From: an uncultured Eubacterium sp.
Lineage (GTDB): Bacteria; Bacillota_A; Clostridia; Lachnospirales; Lachnospiraceae
Length of the DNA: 11,840 nt
Direction of reading: 5' to 3'
Assembly (NCBI GenBank): GCA_948560485.1
Contig: CAOXUF010000045.1
Location: forward strand, 1-11,840
Shown: positions 1 through 7,429 of the stretch, piece by piece
How the letters are laid out: every line of letters starts with the position of its first letter
Numbering within the stretch: position 1 is the stretch's first letter
The notes under the pieces: model-generated
Seen by the model: the letters and a program-made list of their open reading frames with translations, nothing else
Told to the model about the DNA's origin: nothing
Databases searched by the model: none
Made by a program: the position numbers and the translations under genes

Positions 1-124
1 TAAATTAAATCTATTTATATTCCGGCAGAGCTGTTTTATAAAAGTATGTATTATGGGGGAAACTTTATAGCTCTGCCGGGGCTAACGGCTAATTATTTTC
101 ATTTTTCTAAATACCCGGCTATAC
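1..124. other. Non-coding tail of the window
   Basis: No supported gene lies in this stretch. It is AT-rich and holds the inverted repeat at 22-79. The short motif GGCTA occurs three times, at 80-84, 87-91 and 117-121. No convincing promoter could be assigned on either strand. Confidence 0.5.
22..79. repeat. Perfect 11-bp inverted repeat downstream of the operon
   Basis: CCGGCAGAGCT at 22-32 is exactly complementary to AGCTCTGCCGG at 69-79, leaving a 36-nt AT-rich loop. It begins 46 nt beyond the stop codon of the primase-like gene. On the minus strand the stem is followed by A/T-rich sequence but not by a clean U-run, so a classical intrinsic terminator is not clear. A second possible stem, GCCGGG at 75-80 with CCCGGC at 114-119, shares bases with the first, so the two cannot form together. 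It could be an operon-end terminator or processing hairpin, an attenuator for the next gene, or a protein-binding palindrome. The repeat is certain; the role is not. Confidence 0.6.
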
Positions 125-1123
125 CTATTCTAATAATTGTTTTTGCAAAACTAAAAATAAGTTTAACCTCATCTCTTTTTTTAAATTGAATATTGTCTGT
201 AAGACCTTATTCCAGTCTTTACCATACTTTAATGGTGACAATTTCCATCTACGTGTTATATCAGGATAATTTTCTTTAATATACGAACATATATATCTTG
301 CACATGGAATTCCTCCCTGATTATCCTCTGTAATATCATTATCAACCGCTATGATTACCTTTTTAAACTTTCCAGATTTCAAATATGTATCAATACATTT
401 CCATTTTCCAACCCCTGCGAGTATCAAATAGTCAAATTTTGTATCACTATTAACTGTCATGGTCATTATACTCATAGCATCTATTGCCGCTTCGGTAATA
501 CATAAAATATCACTATCGTTATCTATGTAAAGACATTTGTTATAATTACATCCTTTTGCATCACCATAGAAAGGCTTTTCTGTATTTGTTCCCCTCTTTG
601 TTGCAAAAATTATTTTGTTTTTATCCTCAATGTCATATCCTACAAAAACGCAGTTACCATTTTTATCCTGGTACAGTCTCTCACGGTCTACCATCTCTTG
701 TACAACAGACTGTGCAATACATCGTGTTTTCATTAAGTATGCAAATACCTTTCGCATATTTACATCTTTCTCCGGAAGAATTAATTCTCCCGGAGATTGT
801 TGCTTATGAACTTTTGTTTTTCCTACTCTATATTCTCCTGAAATTGAAATAGTCTGTTCAAACTCTTTTACGGCTTCATAACAAGTCATATGATTAAAAC
901 GCATTGCAAAATCAATTACTGAACCCTGCTCACCGATGCAACTACAAGATCCTGGAACAGAGTTTTGCCAGTATACATTTTTATCAACATCAATCATAAC
1001 CGAATCATGTTCTTTTAAACTATAGTATCTTCCTTTTTTTACTGGTGTAAATCCTATACTTCTTGCATAATCAACAATACTTATACTTTCCCGTATTAGT
1101 TTGAATTTTTCTGACTTGTTCAT
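125..1123 (-). CDS. Toprim primase-like protein (DUF3991/Toprim_2 type)
   Basis: This 332-residue protein looks like the primase-like proteins common on Firmicutes conjugative elements. Residues 1-90 resemble the DnaG zinc-finger region: a helix-rich start, a YYSLKEHDS stretch near 33-41, and GSVIDFAM at 67-74. The leading CxxH pair of a CHC2 finger is absent, and only a C-S-C at 60-62 remains, so zinc binding is doubtful. The Toprim core follows: the catalytic acid is E211 in ITEAAIDAMS, and the acidic pair is D261/D263 in IAVDND. GKDWNKVL near 301-308 is typical of the end of this fold. The inferred role is priming or repair of the transferred strand in the recipient, or element replication. 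A GAGGAAAA ribosome site lies just upstream of the ATG, 12 nt after the adhesin stop codon, so the two genes are probably co-transcribed. The fold assignment is good; the enzymatic activity is inferred. Confidence 0.8.
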   Translation of the reverse strand: MNKSEKFKLIRESISIVDYARSIGFTPVKKGRYYSLKEHDSVMIDVDKNVYWQNSVPGSCSCIGEQGSVIDFAMRFNHMTCYEAVKEFEQTISISGEYRVGKTKVHKQQSPGELILPEKDVNMRKVFAYLMKTRCIAQSVVQEMVDRERLYQDKNGNCVFVGYDIEDKNKIIFATKRGTNTEKPFYGDAKGCNYNKCLYIDNDSDILCITEAAIDAMSIMTMTVNSDTKFDYLILAGVGKWKCIDTYLKSGKFKKVIIAVDNDITEDNQGGIPCARYICSYIKENYPDITRRWKLSPLKYGKDWNKVLQTIFNLKKEMRLNLFLVLQKQLLE

Positions 1124-1135
1124 ACAGTTTTCCTC

Positions 1136-4100
1136 TTATTTGCACTCCTTATATTTCCATCCTGAAAGGATACCAATCACAACTGCAGCTCCTAACAAAA
1201 TGAATATTGTCATAAAACTTCTGAAATTCCCAGTTTTTGGAGAAGTCATAGACGAATTACCTTTTACTTCTTTTGAAGTTGTTGTTTCTTCATTTTTGGT
1301 TGTTTCTTCTGTGACATTTTCTGATGTTTCTTCTGGTACTTTTTCGTAAACAACTTTAATATCATGATTCGCAGAAATTTTATCAAACATAAATTCAAAT
1401 TTATTTTCATCTGTTACTTCTATTCCAATACCATCTACTGTAATACTTGCAATTCTGTACCCTTCATCCGCCTTATATGTTATTGTCCTACTTTCTCCAA
1501 ATGGAATTTTTTGAATAGATTTATCTATTGTTCCATTCTCTACAGATGTCGTAATTGTGTAATAAATACCAGCTCTTGCATCATCTGATATTTCTTCTGT
1601 CTGTTCACTCTTAATCGTGGCCACATTTACGATATCGGCCTGTTTTAATACAGTTGTATCCACGGATGCAGTAAATGTTATCTCTATTTTCTCTGTTGTT
1701 ACAAATGGAATATTCACAACAAATCCATTATTTTTTAAGTCAATTGTAGCTGTATCCAAATTGCAGTTGATTGAATCTAAATTAATAACAAGTCCTTCTG
1801 TCACATCTGTATCTGCAATTACCACATTTGTAGCTTCTGCTCCTTCAACCGTCTGCTGTGCTTTAATTGTGAACGTAATAATATCTCCAGCCTTGTATTC
1901 TGTTTTATCTGTTTCCTTATCAATCACAAGGTTTGGAATTAACTTAGTCTCAACTTTTACGTCATGATTTTCTGAAATATCTGTAAATGATACATCTATC
2001 GGATATCCTGATGTAACATTTCCGGTATAAATTTCAACATCATCTACTGTAACTTTTGATACATAATATCCTTCTGCAGGTTTCCAAACTACTGTATGAT
2101 CCTCTCCTGATTTAATATCAAACTTGTCTTCTGTAATTGTTCCATGATCTATTTCTGTAGTAACCTTGAAAAAGTTTGCATACACAACTTCAATTAAGTG
2201 ATTGTCTTTGATGTTCGTAAATGTATAATCATTCTCATATTTATTAGGATCAATATTCTTTCCATCTACTTTAATTTCCGCCAAGTAATAACCGTCTTTT
2301 GGCTGATATGAAATTTTCTTATTTTCGCCGTTTCTTATTCCATATATATCATCATCAATCGTCCCATTAATAACATTTGTTATAATGCTATAATTAATTT
2401 CTATCTCATTTTCATCTGTTGTTTCTTCCGTCTGATCGCTGCCTACTGATGCAGTATTCTTAACATCACTGGTATTTAATTCATCCTTTGTTACTTTTCC
2501 TTTTACCGTAATTACGACTTCTTCTCCATATTCTAAAGAATCAAGATGTACCGTAAACGTATTATTTCCTTTGGAAACTGTTGCATCTTCTCTTGTACAG
2601 GTAATAGAATCAAGATTTAATGCCAGTCCTTCTGTCTTATCCTTGTCAGAAATAATCACATTTGTGGCTTTTGCTCCCTCGATTGTTTGCTTTACGGTTA
2701 TCGTATATGTGATTTCTTCATCAATGTTATATTTTTTCTTATCACTTATTTTGGTAATTGCCAGTGCAGGAATCTTTTTTGTTTCTACTTTCACATCATG
2801 GTCTTTTGTAATATTGTTAAAAACTTCTTCTGCCGGATATCCTGATATTTTATTACTTTCATATTTTACTTCATTATCTATGGTAACTTTTGACACATAA
2901 TATCCGCTCTCTGGAATAAAACTAACAGTTCTATTTTCATTATCTTTTATCTGCAGATCATCTTCTGTAATCACACCATGGTCTATTTCCGTTGTGATTT
3001 TGTGATAAGGATTACATGCGACTGACACACTGTGATTTGCTGAAATATTACTAAAGCTCTGTGAATTTACTAATGGATAGTTTTCTTCATCTACTGTAAC
3101 TTTTGCAATATAGTAACCATCATTTGGCTGCCAATTAATCACTTTATTTTCTCCCAACTCAACTCTTGGTATTGAATCAGTAATTTTTCCATTTACAATT
3201 TCTGTATTAATCCTAAAATGTGGATTAATCGTTGCATTTACTTCATTAGATTTCTGAATAACCTTACTTATATTTGTTGTTGCACTATTCGTATCTATTA
3301 AGATGTCAGACGTATTATTTATGGCTCTCGTATTTATTTCTAAGGTGTATGTGCTTCCATCGTAAAACGATATATTATTTAAGGCATTAGAGTTAAAAGT
3401 ATATGTTACTTTTTTTGTTGTTTCATCATAAGATACTTGACCGAAACGCTCTGTCACGTCACTGCCATTATGCAATAATTTAGCATCTAAATATTTCACA
3501 TCATCTGGAAGTACGTCTTCAATTGCAAAATTCTTGTATACGGTAAACAAATCAGCCTGCCAGATATGTATTTTTTGATTTATTTTCCAACTTATAGTAT
3601 CTCCATCAATATATGGGGATGAACTATCTACCTCTTTTGTTGGAGTCGTCAGATTATTTTCATCATATGGACAATAAAATGTTAATCCTGTAGCTGCTAA
3701 CGCTGCAGAGTAAGTTTGCGTTGTTCTTGAACCACTAATCGGAACTATTGCTCCGGATTTTAACCATTGATCATCCCCATCCGTTCCATTCGTTGCAGTC
3801 AGTTTCATATTGTTTCTGTCAATATCAATTTCGCAATTTTCAAAGACAAAAATGTCTCCTGTATATCCACTGTTACCTTGCCATGCCTCTTTATAGTTGG
3901 CTCCCTGATCTGCTACGTCAATATCTGTCAATATCTGATATAGCGGAACATCAATATCTTTTCCCGTATCTGCATATGTAAATTCTGTAGTAATCTTTGT
4001 ATTTTTTAGTCCTCGATACTTACCTGGTTCATTTGCATTCCCTGAACCGACCCATATTCCTGTAGCACCTACGCCAAAAAATATCATTGTTCCATCTTCT

Positions 4101-4504
4101 TCACCACCAATGCCATAAGGAATACTAACATCAACTCTGTCAATAGACATTTGTGCATTAATATTTCTTCCGTTAATAGTCATTACATTTTCAAAATAAA
4201 GTTTTAATGGTGAATCATAAGAAAACGACGTTTGCATTGATTTAATCGGTAAATAAAACCTGTCTCCTTCTTTCTTACCATCAATCCCTTTTTTCCATTC
4301 ATAATCAGCAAGAGTGCTTGAATTTAATTTAACATTTGATACAGATTTAACCGTATCCAACAATGAATTATTTATAGTGTGTATCGTTGCCGCATTGACG
4401 TCTCTATAATTTGTACCGATTAGTCCCATTGTAAGTATCAATATCATTAACATTGATATTACTCTGTTAATATTTTTTTCCAGCATAGTTTTAATTCTTT
4501 TCAT
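1136..4504 (-). CDS. Large wall-anchored surface adhesin with SPKTG sorting signal
   Basis: This 1122-residue protein has a signal peptide (basic start, hydrophobic 14-30, likely cleavage after the VNAA near 36-39). Residues 40-285 form an unrecognised head. Residues 297-428 resemble immunoglobulin-like, antigen I/II-type adhesin domains (for example AIEDVLPDDVKYLDA). The stalk runs A1 (430-497), A2 (501-575), B1 (576-703), A3 (704-776), A4 (779-853), B2 (854-981), A5 (982-1054). The A modules look like divergent InlB B-repeats and the B modules like DUF11. A Thr/Glu-rich spacer (1055-1085) leads to SPKTG (1088-1092), a hydrophobic helix (about 1094-1115) and a basic tail, the layout of a sortase substrate. 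The (S/P)PxTG form is the one used by Clostridioides difficile sortase B. By analogy with PrgB-type aggregation proteins it may promote donor-recipient contact; this is inference from location and architecture. AAGGA lies 11 nt before the ATG. Confidence 0.85.
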   Translation of the reverse strand: MKRIKTMLEKNINRVISMLMILILTMGLIGTNYRDVNAATIHTINNSLLDTVKSVSNVKLNSSTLADYEWKKGIDGKKEGDRFYLPIKSMQTSFSYDSPLKLYFENVMTINGRNINAQMSIDRVDVSIPYGIGGEEDGTMIFFGVGATGIWVGSGNANEPGKYRGLKNTKITTEFTYADTGKDIDVPLYQILTDIDVADQGANYKEAWQGNSGYTGDIFVFENCEIDIDRNNMKLTATNGTDGDDQWLKSGAIVPISGSRTTQTYSAALAATGLTFYCPYDENNLTTPTKEVDSSSPYIDGDTISWKINQKIHIWQADLFTVYKNFAIEDVLPDDVKYLDAKLLHNGSDVTERFGQVSYDETTKKVTYTFNSNALNNISFYDGSTYTLEINTRAINNTSDILIDTNSATTNISKVIQKSNEVNATINPHFRINTEIVNGKITDSIPRVELGENKVINWQPNDGYYIAKVTVDEENYPLVNSQSFSNISANHSVSVACNPYHKITTEIDHGVITEDDLQIKDNENRTVSFIPESGYYVSKVTIDNEVKYESNKISGYPAEEVFNNITKDHDVKVETKKIPALAITKISDKKKYNIDEEITYTITVKQTIEGAKATNVIISDKDKTEGLALNLDSITCTREDATVSKGNNTFTVHLDSLEYGEEVVITVKGKVTKDELNTSDVKNTASVGSDQTEETTDENEIEINYSIITNVINGTIDDDIYGIRNGENKKISYQPKDGYYLAEIKVDGKNIDPNKYENDYTFTNIKDNHLIEVVYANFFKVTTEIDHGTITEDKFDIKSGEDHTVVWKPAEGYYVSKVTVDDVEIYTGNVTSGYPIDVSFTDISENHDVKVETKLIPNLVIDKETDKTEYKAGDIITFTIKAQQTVEGAEATNVVIADTDVTEGLVINLDSINCNLDTATIDLKNNGFVVNIPFVTTEKIEITFTASVDTTVLKQADIVNVATIKSEQTEEISDDARAGIYYTITTSVENGTIDKSIQKIPFGESRTITYKADEGYRIASITVDGIGIEVTDENKFEFMFDKISANHDIKVVYEKVPEETSENVTEETTKNEETTTSKEVKGNSSMTSPKTGNFRSFMTIFILLGAAVVIGILSGWKYKECK
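1343..2170 (-). repeat. Adhesin stalk repeat, second A-B-A unit
   Basis: This segment encodes residues 779-1054, the second copy of the block. Shared signatures include TTEIDHG, GYYVSKVT, HDVKVET, EGA-ATNV and INLDSI-type strings and NGTID. The third module of each copy is less similar (DGYYLAEIKVDG versus EGYRIASITVDG), so the copies have diverged. They are unlikely to be strong recombination substrates over their whole length. Confidence 0.8.
2177..3004 (-). repeat. Adhesin stalk repeat, first A-B-A unit
   Basis: This segment encodes residues 501-776 of the surface protein: an InlB-B-like module (TTEIDHG...ITED...GYYVSKVT...HDVKVET), a DUF11-like module starting at KKIPALAITK, and a second InlB-B-like module. 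It aligns with residues 779-1054 at a constant offset of 278, falling to 277 after a one-residue gap in module B. This indicates tandem duplication of one three-domain block followed by divergence. Confidence 0.8.
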
Positions 4505-4526
4505 TTTACATCTAGTCCTTTCTTTT

Positions 4527-5321
4527 CTAGTTCATTAAATCTTTTTTTTGCTTTTCTTTCATTTCAATTCTTCGATTAATTTCCTCAATTTCTCCATTCA
4601 GCGTATTAATGTTCTTCTCTTTTGCAAAAATTGTACTCTGTGCATCCGCTATTAATGTATCACTTTCCTGTTTCTGTTTTTCTGTCTGATACAATTTTGC
4701 TTCAGTCAATCTTTCAATCTCTTTTTTTACTTCTGTAATTTCCTGATTTAAAATTTTTATTTCACCTTGTTTATGCTCCACTCCTTTCTTATAATTACAA
4801 ATTTCACTTTCAAACCGTTTCTGCAGATATCCGATACGATTAAGACTTTTAATCCTTTTCACTTTATTTACGTCATTGATATTTGTATAAAGTTTTAATC
4901 GTTCTTTATCTTCCCCTGCCACTTCCATGCGAAGTGAAATATCACTCCATTTATTTGGTATATCTTTAATCTGCAGCACAATCCAGTCTGTATCAGTAAC
5001 CTGTGTATCTATCGTAAGTTTTCTTCCTCGCAAATCAACTGCACTGAAATCATATGTATTTTTTCCATCATAAGATTTGTTTTCTACCGAAAGTTCAACT
5101 TCCATCACACCCTGTTCTTCAGAATAATCCCACCGGGTAATTGTTATATGTCTGTTATTCCAAGTATTTTCTATTCCCACTTTTGTAAGATATGAGGCAT
5201 CTACGCTGGCCGGCATCCAGTACATCGAGGAAAAAAAGAATGCATATCCTCCCACAAAAAAGAAAATAATTATGAAAAATCTTATACTTTCTTTGTTTTT
5301 TTTGAAATTTATTGTATTCAT
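4527..5321 (-). CDS. Membrane-anchored protein with C-terminal coiled coil
   Basis: I do not recognise a named family for this 264-residue protein. Residues 1-13 are basic, 14-31 form one very hydrophobic helix (FFIIIFFFVGGYAFFF), and 40-150 are beta-rich with patterns such as GVMEVELSVENKS and DWIVLQIKDI. Residues about 160-262 are rich in Glu, Lys, Gln and Leu and form a predicted long coiled coil. The N-terminal anchor with no cleavage site suggests an ectodomain outside the membrane with the coiled coil farthest out. Its ATG overlaps the preceding TAA by one base (TAATG), so translation is probably coupled. It sits immediately before the surface adhesin, so it may be a scaffold or partner for the adhesin or the secretion channel. 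That role is inferred only from position and shape. Confidence 0.75.
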   Translation of the reverse strand: MNTINFKKNKESIRFFIIIFFFVGGYAFFFSSMYWMPASVDASYLTKVGIENTWNNRHITITRWDYSEEQGVMEVELSVENKSYDGKNTYDFSAVDLRGRKLTIDTQVTDTDWIVLQIKDIPNKWSDISLRMEVAGEDKERLKLYTNINDVNKVKRIKSLNRIGYLQKRFESEICNYKKGVEHKQGEIKILNQEITEVKKEIERLTEAKLYQTEKQKQESDTLIADAQSTIFAKEKNINTLNGEIEEINRRIEMKEKQKKDLMN

Positions 5322-5644
5322 TACTTTTCCATTTCCTCTGATTTTGATTTTTCTTTTCTTATCGGTCTGTATTTTCCATCAAGCATATTTTCAACAGCAG
5401 TTTCGTTAATTAAATCCTGATTTAAATAATGTACTGTTAACCCCAGGTTATCTGATATTTTAATTACATTCTCTTTTTCCTTTTGCTCAATCCCACTTTC
5501 ATCAATGATATATACAACCGAAGCATCTTCTATATGATTTACCAGCGTTATATGATCACCCATCCTCTGCTCCCATTTTTCCTGATAAACAGCTCTCTTA
5601 CTTGCATCACAACATAAATATGCTCTTCTGTTTTTTGCTTTCAT
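5321..5644 (-). CDS. Small soluble protein of unknown function
   Basis: This 107-residue protein has no signal peptide or membrane helix. It appears to alternate short strands and helices: RRAYLCCDA near the start, SVVYIIDESG near 43-52, and LGLTVHYLNQ near 67-76. This pattern is reminiscent of a small Rossmann-like fold (nucleoside deoxyribosyltransferase-like or similar), but I see no catalytic motif that would prove it. The C-terminal 15 residues are highly charged (Lys/Glu/Ser). AGAGGAAA lies upstream of the ATG, and the stop overlaps the next start by one base, so it is a real operon member. It is the only clearly cytoplasmic product among the envelope genes here. Confidence 0.6.
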   Translation of the reverse strand: MKAKNRRAYLCCDASKRAVYQEKWEQRMGDHITLVNHIEDASVVYIIDESGIEQKEKENVIKISDNLGLTVHYLNQDLINETAVENMLDGKYRPIRKEKSKSEEMEK

Positions 5645-5662
5645 GATATTTTTCCTCTCTTT

Positions 5663-6169
5663 CTAGGCTAACCTTGCCGACCATTGTTTTGTTTTTTTGT
5701 TATATATCAGATAAAAATAGACTGTATCTTTTCGCTTATATTTTAAGTAATATGTAAGTGTTACCGTTTCATCATAGGAATTAATTGATACATCGCCACC
5801 GTAAGCTGCGTACTTTGCATCCTGATAGCCATATCCATTAACAAATTCCTGTACTTTTGTATTCAGTCCTTCTTTATCGTTATTTACAAAACTTAATATT
5901 TCTTCCTCTGGAAAACGCACATCAAACGCTTTCATTTCAGAATGTTCATCACTGTAAATATTCATTGTTACAGTTTCTTTTTCTGTTGGCATCTCTGTTA
6001 ATGCCTGTGTCTGTGCTTCCGTTTTTTCTACTTGAACACCTTCCTGCTTTGTAACTTCTATCGTTGTAGTCTCTTCTTCTGTTTGATTTATTGTTCGGCT
6101 AATATTAAAAACGGCAAAAAGAACCGCACCAGCAATTAAAAATATTCCCAACTTTGTTTTTTTGGCCAT
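5663..6169 (-). CDS. Single-pass envelope protein, possible VirB8-like component
   Basis: This 168-residue protein has a basic start, a transmembrane helix at about 7-23 (LGIFLIAGAVLFAVF), a Thr/Glu-rich linker at about 29-68, and a compact extracellular domain at about 80-168. The domain ends in strands such as TVTLTYYLKYK and YFYLIYNKKTKQW. The helix, linker and small alpha/beta domain recall VirB8/TcpC-type NTF2-like channel proteins. Tn916-like operons also carry a VirB8-like gene just after the lysozyme gene. The domain is short for VirB8, at about 90 residues, so the assignment is tentative. AAAGGAGA precedes the ATG, and the gene follows the hydrolase by 15 nt. Confidence 0.7.
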   Translation of the reverse strand: MAKKTKLGIFLIAGAVLFAVFNISRTINQTEEETTTIEVTKQEGVQVEKTEAQTQALTEMPTEKETVTMNIYSDEHSEMKAFDVRFPEEEILSFVNNDKEGLNTKVQEFVNGYGYQDAKYAAYGGDVSINSYDETVTLTYYLKYKRKDTVYFYLIYNKKTKQWSARLA

Positions 6170-6184
6170 GCTCTTCTCCTTTCA

Positions 6185-7429
6185 TCAGCCCGGTTTTTCT
6201 GTATAGGAAAAATGCATTGTATCTTTTTTTCCTGACCAATAACCGCCCCAGTAAAATCCGTGTGCTTCCCAGATTTTTATAATCTTCTGTGTAATGCTGT
6301 GTTTGTTTTTTTCCGGCTGGTATCCTTGATATCCTTTTGATACATCAACATTTATGTTATAAAAACATGGATTATCGTTCCAGTTAATATCAATGGCTGC
6401 ACCATATGAATGTTGGGATACTATCCCTGTTCCGATAATGTTTTTCCAAACATATGCACAAGTTTCTGATGCCTTAATTGGAAATTTTTCCTTTACCATA
6501 TCTTCAAAAACAGCTTTAAATTCTTCTGCGAGTTTAATATGAACTGTAAGATTCATTGTTGTTTTCTGCTTTCCGTCATAAATCGGAACAGTTATTATTT
6601 TTAAGTGTATTCTCATTGCATCCGAGGTTAATGGTATCGCTCCATTTGGAAATAAAAACTTTTGTTTCTCTGTATAAGGAATTTTAGCAGCTTCCCCGGC
6701 TTTTACCAGATTTCCTAAAGAATTGTTTTCCAAAGGATAATACCTCAATACATGCTTTGTATAATAAGCGTCACCATACGCATATGGTCCCAATATCTGC
6801 GCTGCACTTCCAGTTCTCGCCACCGGATAACCGTAATTTCCACTTGCACTCATCTTTTTCTGATAAGCTAGGGCATTCTCCTGTGTCCATTTTCCTAAGT
6901 TTGCAACCTGTTCTTTTGTTGTTCCTCTTCCCAATCCACTTGTGTCGTTAATATATGTAATATAGCCGCCGCCATAGTTATATGCCTGCAGGGCTATTTT
7001 GATGTGGTCGATATCCTGCGGAGAAGATACCTTTACTTTGTCATGATTAAGATATCCGCACAAAACTTTAACACCATGTGTGATACTCTCAGTTCTCTTA
7101 ATAGAGTTTGGTGCTCTTCCAAGGCTCTCAGAACACTGAAATACATCTTCTCCATCTCCTGATGATTCCTGCATAATCACGGCAAGAAACAAATTGATAT
7201 ATTCCTCTTTTCCATATTTTTTTAATTCCTTTAGGATATCATCACGCAAAGCCTCTACTGCCGGTGATAGAGGTGACTGTTCATAGACAGTTGTTCCCTG
7301 TTTATTTTCTTCTTCCTCACCACCTGATAACACAGCAACGATACTTCCTATTAAACCTGCAATAAGAGTCGAGATAATCACAAGAAATATTAAAGGGGAT
7401 AGGAAAAAGCTGATTATCTTTTGCTTCAC
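6185..7429 (-). CDS. Bifunctional peptidoglycan hydrolase: lysozyme-like plus M15 peptidase
   Basis: This 414-residue membrane-anchored wall hydrolase should open peptidoglycan for the conjugation channel. A helix at about 8-35 anchors it, followed by an acidic linker. Residues about 55-235 match the lysozyme-like domain of Tn916 Orf14-type proteins: the likely catalytic Glu is E88 in AVIMQESSG, followed by CSESLG and ALQAYNYGGGYI. Residues about 265-410 match M15 (VanY/CwlK-like) zinc peptidases, with SQHSYGAAID supplying H340 and D347, and WGGYW followed by DTMHFSY supplying D403 and H406. The DxMHF ending favours the CwlK/phage endolysin branch, so cleavage may be of the peptide stem. Both active sites look intact. 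Translation starts at GTG, with GGGAGGA six bases upstream and the previous stop codon adjoining. The domain calls are strong; exact bond specificity is inferred. Confidence 0.9.
   Translation of the reverse strand: MKQKIISFFLSPLIFLVIISTLIAGLIGSIVAVLSGGEEEENKQGTTVYEQSPLSPAVEALRDDILKELKKYGKEEYINLFLAVIMQESSGDGEDVFQCSESLGRAPNSIKRTESITHGVKVLCGYLNHDKVKVSSPQDIDHIKIALQAYNYGGGYITYINDTSGLGRGTTKEQVANLGKWTQENALAYQKKMSASGNYGYPVARTGSAAQILGPYAYGDAYYTKHVLRYYPLENNSLGNLVKAGEAAKIPYTEKQKFLFPNGAIPLTSDAMRIHLKIITVPIYDGKQKTTMNLTVHIKLAEEFKAVFEDMVKEKFPIKASETCAYVWKNIIGTGIVSQHSYGAAIDINWNDNPCFYNINVDVSKGYQGYQPEKNKHSITQKIIKIWEAHGFYWGGYWSGKKDTMHFSYTEKPG

Noticed and set aside
22..79. Confident intrinsic terminator
   Set aside because: The stem is strong, but the loop is 36 nt and no U-run follows on the minus strand, so a terminator call would be overclaimed.
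1343..3004. Regularly spaced repeats as a possible CRISPR array
   Set aside because: The repeats are protein modules within one open frame, about 830 bp per unit and diverged; there are no short identical repeats with spacers.
3748..3981. Plus-strand open frames opposite the adhesin, primase, hydrolase and VirB6-like genes
   Set aside because: They lie entirely antisense to well-supported genes, lack convincing ribosome sites and family features, and are low-complexity translations of the opposite strand.
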